From NCBI RefSeq assembly GCF_000003815.2, contig NC_049979.1:15288688-15352687 (forward strand): a DNA stretch of 64,000 nucleotides. Reading direction: 5' to 3'. Position 1 is the stretch's first letter; every line of letters begins with the position of its first letter. This stretch comes from Branchiostoma floridae (lineage: Eukaryota; Chordata; Leptocardii; Amphioxiformes; Branchiostomatidae). Positions 1 to 12,439 of the stretch are shown piece after piece. A program made the translations under genes and the position numbers. Below the pieces are notes generated by a model that did no database searches, was not told the DNA's origin, and saw only the letters and a list, made by a program, of their open reading frames with translations.

Positions 1-600
1 CGTGTTATGTACTACAAACTGTCAACAAACAAAAATCAAATTATGTTTGTTCATCATATTTAGGATGATAGTGGTGCGGATAAAAGTGAACGTGCTTTGC
101 AATGTGGAATAAAGAAACGTCAAAGCAAGGCAACGAATTAGATCTAGCCCCTAAATAAATCTATAGTTCCATTGTCAAATCACCAAGGATATAAAAAGTT
201 TCAATAGAAAGTTTCCTCTGACTGAGCACCTTTCTTCAGTAGGAAGCCCGGCCATGCCCTCCTTTCTTTCTCGGATGCATTTCCCTACTTTACGATGCCA
301 CGCCCGAGTCCTGATTTAGAAAACAGGCCGAGTTTGCGTACTGACGTATGTCAATCATGTGTGCAGTAATTCAGGCTGCCTTATCCAAACACCACCAGTA
401 TTTGCTGTTTGCATACATTAGCGTCCCTTCCGCCCGGCAGGGTCAAATTACATTCATGGTCTTTCATGACGAAATCACTCCGCGTTAATTGACAAGTTGC
501 AGTTCGTGCTGGCTACGTCCAGTGAAATGAGTTTTTACGTCAATTTGTAGCAGAAATCTGTACACTAGAGGATTGTGTGTTGTCTATTCGAACTTTGGAG
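1..600. other. Unannotated flank
   Basis: I see no exon, repeat or RNA gene that I can support here. Base composition is ordinary for the window. Confidence 0.5.
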
Positions 601-1800
601 ACTCACAGAGAACTATGTATCGAGGAAATACTTCAGTTTAGCCGAGTTGAATGGTTTCAAGACCTACTTTGCGCGGAGGAGCGGGTAGTGTGGGTGGTGA
701 CGCGCCATTTCCTGAGCGGCCCCAGCTGAAGCCGTGCCAACATGAAGGCTGAAAGTCGGTGAAATCGGTCAAAACTTGAGGCGAAATTAAACGTTTTCCG
801 GGCTGTAGCGCGAGGATGGGCGCGGCGCCGGCCCCCGACGACCACCTTCTGGATTTACGGTGCTAGGACGATGGATGGGCAGCGCCAATTCACGGAGTAA
901 GTGGGGGTACTGGTGTAGCAAAGTTGGGGGGCCATGTTGCATTTCAAGTGTTGCAGAGCGATAGCTCGGGCGACCGACGGTGGAGGTGCAGCTAGTTAGG
1001 TACAGAAGAGGGCCCCCGATCTGTTTGGGAACGCTCAACCACGCGTTGTCACGTTCATATACCCCTTTCAGTGTTATTGTAGAGGTGATAAAAGTTGTAT
1101 GAAGATCTGTCCCCGTCCCAATTACACGGGAAGGCCGTGAGTTAGGTGGCGGGTCGTGTGTGTGTATACATTTGTGGCGTGAGGGCTCCCCTCCCCAAAA
1201 CCGCGCTGCTCGCGGACTTGGTTCATTCATAAAATGTGCCGTCTGCCAGGCCGCGGTGCTATCTAATGGACAGGGAATGGTCGATCCGTGCGTTGTAATC
1301 TATTCTTGTTGTAGCCAGTGTATTTAGCAAAGTTTTCTGGGGTTTGGAGGAAAACACACGTACAAATCCTCCCACCGAGGGGGCCTCTCTATCAATAGTC
1401 AGCAATCGAACCATGTGACAGTGCTTTTCATTCATAAAAAGCCTCTTTGTAACACGCCATAATCCAGGGAGGAGAAGTTTTCATTCACGCACAGACGTGG
1501 TCTTTCCGGCGTGCCATTTTGTGGGGAGAAGGTTTGCCGTCGGCAGAAGGGCCTGGTCGTGTAGTTTTCAGGGTTTCTGTGTGCGGGTGGATTTCATAAA
1601 CACTGCTCCGGCGGGGTGTGCGCCACCGGAAGCCATCTTATCAACATGTCTCGGTGGGGTTGCAGGAAGGGCTTGCGGGGAGGTGGGGCACGCACTATCG
1701 AGTGCTCTCCCAAATCCAGGGCGGCTTTTCCCGGGCCAATCACTGCGAGCTGCCCGACGAGATAGGTGTATTTTAGTGGGCTTCAAGTAGGAACGAGGAT
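600..1800 (+). promoter_or_regulatory. GC/CpG-richer stretch, possible promoter and 5' UTR of the SPRED gene
   Basis: This stretch is clearly richer in GC and CpG than the DNA on either side, and it carries a CCAAT box at 1736-1740 and a GCCATCTT sequence (reverse of the YY1-type AAGATGGC) at about 1632. It lies on the correct side of the SPRED exons at 12.4 kb. SPRED genes typically have a short first coding exon followed by a long intron, so a first exon here is plausible. No transcription start can be read from sequence, so the link to SPRED is inference. Open frames in both directions (for example minus 787-1230) resemble no family I know and fit chance openness in GC-rich DNA. Confidence 0.3.
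1646..1653 (+). CDS. Possible first coding exon of SPRED (very short)
   Basis: SPRED exon 2 at 12,440 needs an upstream exon ending two bases into a codon. At 1646 an ATG with A at -3 is followed by five coding bases and then GTGGGG, a weak but usable donor. Joining gives M-S-R followed by the conserved D-N-S-L-V-R-V of exon 2, and the phase fits. A two- or three-residue leader is short, although some SPRED proteins do start close to the EVH1 domain. Several other ATG/GT pairs could fit, and the true exon could lie in the gap at 12.2 kb. This is a guess guided by phase. Confidence 0.15.
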
Positions 1801-4800
1801 AAGGGGGATGTTCTCAGGAATGTTGTCGAGAATACAACAAAATGCAGGGTCCTTTTCAACAGGGATTGTGGTTTGGTCATGTACAGATGGGCAAATAAAT
1901 TATATACCAGTAGTCGGATCACAATTTCAGTATTTGGTGTAAAACAGTATGCGGTTCCGGGCATTTTTAGGATTAGGAAAGATGAGAGTCAAGTATGTTA
2001 TTATTCTAATTCATGCATGGAAGTTCAATAACTTTAGGGAGGCTGGAGAGCAGGCATTGGACTGTGGCATATCTTGGAAATATGCCAATGCCCAATTATG
2101 AAGTTTCTCATAGGACAACACAGGCAACTGCACAGCTTGTGTACAGACACAACAGAGCATACAAACCCACACAAAAACAGAATAAATATTAAACTGTCAG
2201 CAGTGAAAGGACAGGAAACTGCTGTGACCCCTCACCTGGTGGACACCTGGATTGGCATGCTAGAACAACTCCACTTCCGAATCTAATTACCCCCAACAGT
2301 TGTGCCTTACAGGGGGGAGACATGGCATTGGCAGATCAGTTTCCAGCTATATAACCCTGGTGGCTGTGAGGTAAGGTCAGCTGCAGCAGCCCTTTTGTCA
2401 GGAAGTTTTCACATGTGGGTCTTTTCAGTGGCTGAGTGACCTTCAGGGAAGAGGGAGGAATGGCAAACCTTTGACCTTGAGGGATTACATGCTTCCTCCC
2501 AGGTCCTCAGCTAGAGTTGGTATTGGCAGGGAAGGATGGTTAGAACTTTCTATGTAGCTTATGGCTGGCTGGGATGGCAGCCAGGAGGACAAACTAACAG
2601 GCTGTGCAGAGAAAAGGACCTCTGCTTAGATCAGTTTTATTTAGCAGCTTTGCTAAGGTGTGATACTTGTGTAGCAATGTGCTAATACTTATGTTGCAAG
2701 TAGCCAAGCTAGCTTCTTCTTCTTCTTCTTCTAGCTATAGAGATAACTCAGAGTGGTCGTGTGGACAAGACTTGTTTGTGACCAGGATAGCTCTAATATA
2801 GAGATGTGAAGATGTTGAAGTTGAACAAATGATAAGCCCTTTCAGAGGGCCAATTAAACAGACACTGATTATATCATGAAATGTTGGACCCCTGTCAGCT
2901 TTCGTTTGACTTTGCGAAAAAGCATGTAAATCCCACGTAGGAGGCAAGAGAAGGAGAGGTGCCTCATTTTCTTATGCATTAACGTGTCAGGTGTGGGATG
3001 GGCATTGGGGATGTTCAGTTGTAGACTATTTTGAAGTATCAATGTGTATAAAAAAAACTTCATCAAAATATTATTATTATTTTGTACTGAATGTTTTTTT
3101 TTATGGTTGTAATCATGTTCAATATGCATGCTCCTCGGAACAGTAGCAACCCTCTGGACTCTGGAGGGGATGTTTATTGATATGCTGTTGTATATGACAC
3201 TCACAATGAGTCATAGTATCATAGTTGTAGTACTGTAAATTAGTTCTTTCACATAGTTCCAGTTTGTTAGTTTGATTCCAGAGTACAGAAAAGTATGCAT
3301 GGGTATGATGTCCAAAAAAGCACATATGTACCATTTGTGTTTGACATTTGCACATTTATAATTTCATTGCTTGGAATCACTCAACTAAATTTCATTATGA
3401 AATACTACAAACTGTTAATTACTTACTAGTACTAGTACCAGGGAAACATCACTGTCAAATGAAGGTATGGCTATTTGTCAAGCTCAGGTTGCTCCTTGAC
3501 CTCCTCATAGTCATACTTGCAGTTTTGTTGTTGTATTTGGGCATGGGTTTTTGCTTTCATGATTCTAATGATATATAGTGTATTAGAACTTATAAGTAAA
3601 AAAAATGAAGTATTTTTTTTCTTGCTGATTACATAAACTGGAAACATATCTAGCATATGGAAATGTCAGCATCTCCAAGCCTAATCATTAGTGCAGGTTT
3701 CATTCACATGCGATACATTCACCTTTATTTCTGGTTCTGCTCTATAAATAATTGCATGGGAGGTTGTACACCTTTTAGATTCAAAGTAACATTTACAGTG
3801 TGATAATTAGTTTAACCTTAAGATTATCCTAGGAAGATTGGTCAGGTGGGGTTGGGCTGGAGGCATCCTTATAAATAACAATGGGTGCTATTCTTAAAGT
3901 GGGCACCTGCTCTCTTCTGACCAATTTCACAAAATGATAATCATCTACCAGTGAGACAGCCAAGTTGAACAGACTGAGGTCTTCTTTATGCAGTATTTTG
4001 TCACTCAATTTGAAGCTTGTTTCCGACAACAATTTTTTTAGATCAATGCAGATTGTGAATTTGTGAGGAACTTGTATGGATCAGATTCATTTACAGTCAA
4101 GAGTCTGAAATTAGAATTCACACATTTATGCAGCATTGAGTAAAACACCTCCAGGCGGATCCTTATAGAAAGTTATACGGTCTTTGAGCAGTCTCCAAGG
4201 GTTGTTCTAATCATAATAGTTATGTTGCATTTTTGTCTTCTAAAGTAACATTATCATTGGTGACATGACGGGTTGTAGAGAAAGCACCAGCAGTGAGAAG
4301 TGGATGCCAATCAGAAAACACAACGTTACAAGAAGGAAAACGGCAATATTAAAAACCTCTTTGTACTTAAGTTTGTAGTCTACAATGTAGGCTATGACAT
4401 CTTCCTGTTCAGCGTTGTGTCCTTCTGAAGCATATTGCTACATTAAAATGTGCTCCCAACATAAGAAAGGGATGTCCTGCTCAGAGTCTGTCCAGCTATC
4501 TCTCACGACCATGTGTCTGTCGGGCGGAAGGATTTACCCAGGGCGAGCAACTGCTGTGTTTCCTCTTCCCTGCTGTTTGTTGTTACCACACAGCAGACTT
4601 CCGCACTACTGTTTGTTGCCAGCACTGCCAGTTTGGCTTCCTGCAATTGGAGCTGGGAGCAGACAACCTCTGGCAATAGTAACATGGAGGGGGAGAGGGT
4701 CAAGGGGGCAGTGGCTGCCCTACCATCACCAATTTTATCTTCCACTGCTATTGAAAAAGAAATAAAACCCTGAAAAAATGAAATTATGTTAATGGAAAAT

Positions 4801-6149
4801 CTTCATACTCATAGCATAAGAACATGACATCAAAGTATATTGTATGGAGAGGATTGATTTATACACTGCTATCTCATTCACACAGTTATGGCCTCCGCTT
4901 TAAAACTTTCATGTGTCATGTGCATGTATTAGGTAAGCACCGATCTTTCATTTACTGTTAAGGCTTAAAATACTTCTGTATACCTTCAATGGTACTAGTT
5001 CCCAAGAGTAAATCTACAGTTTTTGAATCCTTGTTATCAACTTATAATCAAGGATGCTAATGTGAACAGACTTCTCAAAATTTGGGCCTGTATATGCAGA
5101 TGGTCATTGTCTTTTGACAATGCAAGTCGCAAAGGTTGTTGTATTTATTTTCAGTGCATTTACCTGTTTGTGTGACAAGTCTCCCCTCTCCATTTTTTTC
5201 ACCTGTCCTCACTAGTAGAAAGGATGCCACACAGACAAGTGTTAACAATCGACAGCCTTCCGTGTTCAACATTTATTGACATGTGGAAATTAGCATCAAT
5301 TTTGCAGAAACAAACACTGACCCCACCACAATTATTCAATAATGGTACACCGGAAACATAAACTGGGTCAGATGTGAAGCAGTGCAACCTCTATCATCCT
5401 TCGGTTGGTGAAACTTAATTATTTGTTTAATGGGCACCCATAAGGTTTTTTTATTGACTTGATTGAGGTTTATCTGAGACATTTACTATTTGGAATATTA
5501 TGTCAAACATCTTGCAGAATTTTTGTGATCTTTCCATGAGATCTAAAAATTTGTAACATTAAATATGACTTAAACTTGTAAAGTAAAAGGGGTATTACAG
5601 CGTGTGTCATGGACAACCAGCATGACCATTCCAATTAGGTTTCACAGATATTTGTCGCCTTCTTTTTTTTTTCTTCTCTCTGCTAGAGCTACCTGCTCAG
5701 TGATCAAAACAATAGTTTAGATTGGCCAAGCCTTACTGCAAGCAGAGCAGTATCTACATGTGCCTTACTGCCAGTAAACATGTCAATCATGCCACTGCAG
5801 GTAGTATTACTTACAATATTATAAATGACAGGCAGCACAGCCGTAAGAGCCCTTAAGGTTGAACGTCTTTGAACTACTTGTCATTCACTTTAAGTATACA
5901 ATGGGAGTTGCTTAAGATTTCAATAAATTCAGTTGAGTGTGAGTTTGGTGAGCAAATATTAGCATTGGTATTTGTACTGGGGAGAGAAACCTCAACCTGT
6001 TTAAGAGTAGTCATTATTGTTGACTTTTGTAGGGATTAAAATAGGTTATGTATGGCATTTTATCAATGAATGTATCCATGCATTTAAGAGTAAAGGGAAG
6101 CTGAGTATCTTTCTTCATTTTCTGTTACATGATAGGGTGTTTTTCATGC
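1801..6149. other. Non-coding stretch, probably SPRED intron 1 or intergenic
   Basis: No exon with both credible splice sites and a conserved product was seen. The open frames (for example 4394-4765 and 4503-4745 on opposite strands) overlap, are low in conserved-looking residues and match nothing I recognise. There is a short CTT microsatellite near 2.7 kb. Confidence 0.45.
2713..2732. repeat. (CTT)n microsatellite
   Basis: About six and a half uninterrupted copies of CTT. Probably polymorphic; no functional signal around it. Confidence 0.8.
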
Positions 6150-6154
6150 AGCTT

Positions 6155-6784
6155 GGGGGATGGGGTTTTGTGCGCGTGAAAAAGTTGCGCGTGAAAAGTT
6201 GCGCGTGAAAAATCTGCGCGTGACAATATGCAAATTAGCTGATTCCCAAGGGATTCAAAAAGTTTTTGCAGTTTTATACTTAAAAGCTCAAACAAGATGG
6301 CACAAAATGGAATTTAGTATCATATTGTTGCATTATAGAGTACAAAATCTAGATCTGAGTGATTTTCAAGTGATTTTTGAATGTTAAGTTTTCACGCGCA
6401 AAAAAGTTTGAAATTTGCGCGTGAAACAATCTTCTTAAAAAAAGATGAAATGAAGCTTCTAGAATGGGGAAAATTCTCAAATTGTTACATTTTACAATAT
6501 TAAACCTCATTATGAGTAATTTTTCCATGTATTTCTGTCAGATTCATGTGATTTTGAAATGTTCAAAATATGCAAATTAACCTATTCCCAAGGGATCTAA
6601 AAATCAGGGTTTTTTCAAAGCCAAAATTCACGTAACAGATGAGAAATTATATCATAAGTTCAAATTTTTCTGCCTTAGAATTCCTTGCTGCACATTTCTG
6701 ACATATTTCAGGAACTTTATTTTTTCACGCGCAAATTTTTCACGCGCACGCGCAAATTCTCCACGCGCAGAAAACCCGTTCCCC
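6155..6784. mobile_element. Inverted-repeat element built from GCGCGTGAAAA motifs
   Basis: The left end reads GGGGGATGGGGTTTT and the right end is its imperfect reverse complement (GAAAACCCGTTCCCC). Both sides are flanked by AGCTT (6150-6154 and 6785-6789), a probable 5-bp target-site duplication. Inside each end the motif GCGCGTGAAAA is repeated three or four times, forward at the left (6171-6222) and as TTTTCACGCGC at the right (6725-6770), with one inverted pair in the middle (6393-6426). An internal 35-bp segment containing the octamer ATGCAAAT occurs twice in direct orientation (6228 and 6570). No transposase frame is present, so this is a non-autonomous element whose superfamily I cannot assign. 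Confidence 0.65.
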
Positions 6785-6789
6785 AGCTT

Positions 6790-8867
6790 GGTACCTGAAT
6801 CAATTGTTTGCTGTAGTTTACATTTGTGTTTATATGTTACTTTTTTTTAGAAATGACTGAAATGCAGTTTTTTTCCATCTGTTGAAGCTAGACAGGAAGG
6901 CATGAATATTTCAGCAGTTATTTATGTCTGCTGAAAGGATTTTCCATCATAATCACATCAAGTAAACGACTTCCTGTTTGCGTCTACATGGCCCATGGAA
7001 TCATGGGATTTATGGTCCTCAATAAATGACACATAAAAGGATGACTTTACAATGCAGGGGAATTAACATGGAGTATATGCTGTTGGCATATTCAAAGTAT
7101 TTCAATTATCTTGAATAGTACATTTGTACTTTTCAGATGGTAGTTAAAACTTTATCTTGCAACATTTGTACTCAAAGGCATTTTGCTATTACTAGTATTA
7201 GCATCAACAGTATAGAGATGTTTCTTTACCTCTGAAAGTCCAAAAAGAGTAACCTCTTTAGTTGTTGCTACAAAATTCAACACCTATGTCATCTGCAGAA
7301 ATTTGAAACCCTCTGCATTCTACACCATAACATACAGTACATAGTATTTTGAAACAGGGAGGAATGTTGGGAAGAATTCGAAATTTTACAAACTACAGTA
7401 CTAGATGCTGTCATGACATGGTTTGTATTAGCAGTTAAGATTAGGCTACGTGCATAGAAAATATCACAGATTTATGTTGATGGTAGCTTGCCATTTTCCA
7501 AGCTGTGAAAATGGGCCAGAGTAACATGATAGTCAAAGTACATGTTGTCCTAATTATTCATTGTCAGGACCTGTCTAGCAGGATTCCCACTCCTGTAAGC
7601 TAACCTTTACCAACATAGTGGCCTAATTTTTCTTTAGTTGAAAAGTTGATGTTCTTTCAATACTCAGCACTGTATGTTGGAGTGAAGCATTGAGTTGTAT
7701 GTTGGCATGTAGGGGAGTAGGGGAATTCCTAAGGGGGGTTGTGATCCAAACCACAGACATGTGGGCCCTGTGCCCTAAAACAAATAAAGGGTGCTGTGTT
7801 ATATGTGACAGGGCTGAGGACCAGTAGTCAGCTACTGGGGAAAATGGACCTCCAGTCCAGATCAAGACAGGTGTTAACATGATTTATGTGTTCAAGATTT
7901 GGTTATGTGGGGTATAAATGTAAATTGATGAACTGCTTTATGAAATGAATTCAACGGCTAGCGTTCCATGCCTTTGTAAATATTTTTCATTCTTTTTTTT
8001 TTGTACTTGTATCAAAGTATGTTTCCCTATCAGATTGTTATTTACCCTTCACACAGGTTCAGTATTCCCATGATACCTGTTTCTCATGGGGTACTAGAAG
8101 TAACATTTAGAATATATGTCTCATGAAATGATTTAGATTTACCATTCGCAATTTTTGCTAATGTGTTGCCATTTGTTGGCAGGTACATTTATGACTCGAA
8201 AAAGAACACAACCAACATTAGGGTATTTTGGGGAAATTTTGCTAAATGATGCTTTTATAAATAAACCTTATAATACATGAAGGTTTTAGTTGAGACTGAG
8301 GAAAGTTGTAGAATACTCTCCATATGGTGGCCATCAGTTGGGTCTGTGTGTTCCCTCTGGAAATAAGAGCAGCCTTTTCTAGATGAAAGTGTTGTTCCAA
8401 CCTGTAGACTATTTCCTTTGCTTCTAGAAAGTCCCTTTTCAATACAATAGCTGAAACATTATCAAAGCAGTTATTGGAAGCTGAAGCCAGTGTTTGAAGA
8501 ATTAACCAATTGTGATGTCTTCTGTCTGAAGTCAGTGAAGAGTTGAATTTGATGTGAACAAATCTGACCATAAGAGGAGAAAACTGTGGCAATTGTACTG
8601 CACAAGGCTTGCAATTCACAGACTTGTAAAAATTGCTAATTAGAGCTTGCTGAGCATAGTGATTTGATATCTGACCTAAATGGAAAAAGGTTGTATGATG
8701 ATTTACACTTCTGATGCATCTGTCTAAAGTAAAATTAAAAAGCTCTTATTATTATTATTATTGTACGATATGATTGATATAAATTAATCTCTGTATATAC
8801 TGATATGTACTGGAATAATCTGCAAGAATTATACACACATAACCTTGAAGCAGAAATGCAAACCTTT
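6790..8867. other. Non-coding stretch
   Basis: Nothing supportable. Open frames 7623-7880 and 8242-8619 on the minus strand lack matching splice sites and recognisable motifs. Confidence 0.45.
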
Positions 8868-8872
8868 CTTAT

Positions 8873-9072
8873 CTTAGAAGCACATATGGATGGTGCAATG
8901 TTAGAGAACAGGAAGATCTATTATACTGGCCATAGGTGGTCCTAGCTAGGACAGGGCCAGCCCACATGTGTTTCTGATTAGAGTTCAATAAAGGGACAGA
9001 CCCCAAGTCTGTCCACATCAGTTCTGACCAGGCAACCAGAGAGTGAACGTCTCATCTTATTCTACTCTAACA
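8873..9072 (+). repeat. 5' LTR of the 8.9-10.6 kb element
   Basis: 200 bp, matching 10,423-10,622. It contains AATAAA at 8987-8992, a plausible retroelement polyadenylation signal, and ends CTCTAACA. An internal TGTTAGAG at 8899 is the exact inverted match of that end, so 8899 could be mistaken for the LTR start; the 26 bp upstream are also shared by both copies, so the LTR starts at 8873. Confidence 0.85.
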
Positions 9073-10422
9073 CTGGTGGCAGCTTCTGGGTTGCCGCTTT
9101 CGAGCGGCCGGACCCCGTCCTAACGCCATCCGCGGCCCGCTACCATGCCACCCAACTCGCCCGGGGACCGAGACCACCAGCCGCCCGAGCGAACGCCGCC
9201 CGTGCTATGATGCCCGACCCGCCAAGTGCTGTGCCACGTGCACGTCGCCGACCGACCTCGCCCCAACGCGCCACCACGCCGTCCGTTTAGCCAGCCTGCC
9301 TGCTACCGCCGTAAACAGAACCAGCTCGTCCAATGTGTCTCCATGCCGTTCTCTTTCCCAGCCTGCCGCCAGACCTCACCTTCCAATGTGCCTAGCCGCC
9401 TCCGCTCGTCGTCCCTGAAGGACATAGCCCGACAAGACACCGCCCTGAAGCCGTCCGCAGGCAGCCACGTGTCCGTGCCGTCCTGCAGACCACGCCGCCG
9501 TCTGCCCGACCTGGCCCGCCGCGCCTGTCCGACCCGGCCCGCCGTGCCTGCTTGACCCGGCCCCGAAGCTTCACATCAAGGATCCGTCTCTGCCCGTCTC
9601 GACCACAACTGCCCCGTGACACAACATTAACCTTGAACTTCCGAGGTCTGCTAAGAATGACCGCCGACGTGAGCTGTGACTCGAACGATCGAACTGTTTA
9701 ACTTAAAGTACTTCTACTTGCCCCTGGAATACCACTGAACTGCGTGCAAAGACCAACGAACTCTTGTTGTGGTTTAATTCTAGCAAGGTACCGTCGCACA
9801 AATGTATTGTATATGTTCTAAGTTAGCTAGTAGTGTTCTCTATGCTTTGACCGTAAGCCTACGGGTAATGTCTTGCGCCTTTTGAACTTATGTTGTGCTG
9901 TATTCTGTGTGTTGACTGTGTGATGCTTGCCTATGGAGAGCTGACGCCTGCGGGACGTCTCTCCTAGGAAGATCCATCTGTTGTATGATGCTTGCCTTAG
10001 TAGATGGTTAAGCCTACGGGATGACTAATCTAAGAAGCTCATGTCTGTCTCCCCGGCCATGTGCGCACTGTAGCTGTGTGACTGCCCTGAGTACTGCTAG
10101 GGAGTATTTTTGTTTCTTGGCCGCTGTGCCAGTATGAAGCCTAATGTTTTTGCTTGTTGTTTCTATGTTGATGCGATTGAAGTACAGGCGCCTGTAACAG
10201 CCAAGGCCCATTATGAGTCCATTATCACAGCAGCAGTCCGTCTGTAAGGCATCATTGCCAGGAAGAAGCTAATTACTTGTCACACCCGTACCCGTTTATG
10301 ATCTATGTGCTACCTCATTTGTTTACATTTGACCCCTATATTTTAAACTTGTAATAATTGTATTGTAACGTAACGTTTTACGCAGGTGTCGAGGGCGACA
10401 CCTGTTGTAAGGGGGGAAGAGT

Positions 10423-10622
10423 CTTAGAAGCACACATGGATGGTGCAATGTTAGAGAACAGGAAGATCTATTATACTGGCCATAGGTGGTCCTAGCTAGG
10501 ACAGGGCCAGCCCACATGTGTTTCTGATTAGAGTTCAATAAAGGGACAGACCCCAAGTCTGTCCACATCAGTTCTGACCAGGCAACCAGAGAGTGAACGT
10601 CTCATCTTATTCTACTCTAACA
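10423..10622 (+). repeat. 3' LTR of the 8.9-10.6 kb element
   Basis: Matches the 5' LTR over all 200 bp, preceded by the purine tract and followed by the CTTAT duplication. Confidence 0.85.
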
Positions 10623-10627
10623 CTTAT

Positions 10628-12155
10628 ATAACTGCAATTTGCTGCAACAAGGGAGACGGGAACAACATTATGGAACAGTTGGAAATAGCATGTCCTTCTC
10701 CTGGCTTGGTTTAATCAATTTAAATTTGAAGAAACGAATTCCAAAGCAGTCTTATGTTCTGCCACAATGACTTTCCCACATGGGTTAACCTGGGCACACA
10801 GGGTCATTTCTGCATGCACCACATGTCTCAGGAACTCTCCAGTGAGTCCTACAGCAGGTTAAATTAGTTTATGCATTCTGTAATTTGTAGAAGGTATGTG
10901 AGCCGGTTGATATGCGATGGTTGGATTCCATGGACAAGTTCACCCTGTCGTGCAGTAGAAGTTTGCCTTTGGTTCCTCTTTGTCTCCATCTTGAATGGTT
11001 GGAATGGTTGCCATAAGCCCTTGATCTTGCCTTTCCTGTTTGTACATGCACAGTAGCATGTTGACAATGGTGGTACTTTTGTCGTGGGAAGTTTGTGAAA
11101 TATGATCATCATGTACCGTTATGTGGGTATTACATGTTAGTTGTATCCTTTACTCTCGATCTTCATGTCTACCTTGTCCCGCCAACGACCTGGAGGTCAA
11201 GGGACTAGGTAGGTAGGTAGGTAGGTATCCTTTACATTAAGGGTTGACCAGGTAGCCTCTGTATCAGTTTTCACTTTTCAGACAATGTTTTGCTTTTGTT
11301 GTTTCAGGATTAGTTTTCCTCACCCTCCTAACTTTTTTGAGAAGACATTCAAGAGACATGTAGTCAAATTGGCACAGCCTTTGTACCTGATCTTAAAAAA
11401 CAAACTACCTGAAAACCAACAATTGAAGGAAGGGTCTTTCCCAGTGACTGGAGCAGTGTGGCTGTGCATGCCCCTACCCTCTGCCCCGAGCTTATCAGCT
11501 ACATACTTATGTTCCCTCGCTACGTCCGGTAGGCCTAATGGCTTGTTTACCAGAGAACACCACGGGATAACGTGCCCTGTATGTAGCTTTTTTCAAACAC
11601 CAGTTCCTCATTGTGTTTTCTTGGGCCAGGTTTGCATTTTAGAACTGGTACTGTTTGAATGCAGCCTTGAGTTTTGCGCAAAGTTTGGCATCTTTGGGCG
11701 TGGTGGTTTGGTATAAATGATTGTTTAAACAGTCCGAGTCGGTAACAATTATCGATCGGGGCTGACATCAGATATGTACAAGTGAATACATCATCATTTG
11801 TTTGATCAGTGGGACTGGGGTCCTGACAGATTGTTTGGACGGGGACTGATTTTTGTGAGCAACGGTTGGGCTAAGTCAAACATGGAATGGAGAAGGCTGT
11901 CCGTTTCTTTGACTTCTGTTCCGGCTGGCCATGTAGCTCAGGTCAAAGTACCATATTTACTCAAGAAACAGCACCAGGCCGGGAGGAGAACTTTCTTGTC
12001 TCAACTTTATAAATGCAACATGGGGTAGTCTTGTAGTTAAGCCAGGATAACATGAAAGAAGAGTTAAGTCTGAAACTGTTCGTACAAAAGAACAGACTTA
12101 CTCCTCAAAACACTGTTTTCACGCTTATATTACAGTTCAGCATTTTTTGTTGAAA
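10628..12155. other. Non-coding stretch with a TAGG microsatellite
   Basis: No supportable exon. An open frame at 11,285-11,716 (143 aa) has no recognisable domain and no splice-site support. About five copies of AGGT lie at 11,207-11,227. Confidence 0.45.
11207..11227. repeat. (AGGT)n microsatellite
   Basis: Five tandem copies of AGGT/TAGG. Confidence 0.8.
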
Positions 12156-12255
12156 NNNNNNNNNNNNNNNNNNNNNNNNNNNNNNNNNNNNNNNNNNNNN
12201 NNNNNNNNNNNNNNNNNNNNNNNNNNNNNNNNNNNNNNNNNNNNNNNNNNNNNNN
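12156..12255. other. Assembly gap, exactly 100 N
   Basis: One hundred N, a conventional placeholder for a gap of unknown size. It sits 185 bp upstream of SPRED exon 2, so an upstream exon could be hidden in it. Confidence 0.99.
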
Positions 12256-12439
12256 GGGCTGAGTGGTCAATCCTGTAGTCTGGTCCACTCCTCCTAAGTC
12301 CTATGATATCAAAATATGGAAATGCTACAAAAATTGACTGACAACCTTAATATCCAAGCAGATGTTAGTGTGAAAAATCATAGTCCACACAAGCACCAAA
12401 TGCATGTATTGATATTCTTTTCATTGTTGTGTTTTTCAG

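Larger units (their letters stand above)
8873..10622 (+). mobile_element. Complete non-autonomous LTR retroelement (TRIM/LARD-like)
   Basis: Two nearly identical 200-bp direct repeats (8873-9072 and 10,423-10,622; one difference noticed, CACATATGG versus CACACATGG) flank 1350 bp of unique sequence. The whole unit is bounded by a perfect 5-bp target-site duplication, CTTAT, at 8868-8872 and 10,623-10,627. Directly after the first repeat comes CTGGTGGCAGCTTCTGGG, placed like a primer-binding site. Directly before the second is a purine tract, AAGGGGGGAAGAG (10,409-10,421), placed like a polypurine tract. The interior has no gag, protease, reverse transcriptase or integrase reading frame; the longest frame (9226-9555, 109 aa, Pro/Arg/Ser-rich) has no recognisable domain. 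The element must have been mobilised by another element's machinery. The near-identity of the LTRs implies a recent insertion. Confidence 0.85.

Noticed and set aside
787-1230. 147-aa open frame on the minus strand
   Set aside because: No recognisable domain, no splice support, and it lies in a GC-rich region where long open frames arise by chance.
6160-6387. 75-aa open frame beginning near the GCGCGTGAAAA motifs
   Set aside because: It is a translation of the repeated motif within a non-coding mobile element.
9226-9622. Open frames inside the LTR element as possible gag
   Set aside because: Pro/Arg-rich translations on both strands without the zinc knuckle or capsid features expected of Gag.
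11285-11716. 143-aa plus-strand open frame upstream of SPRED
   Set aside because: Composition and lack of splice sites or motifs give no reason to call it coding.
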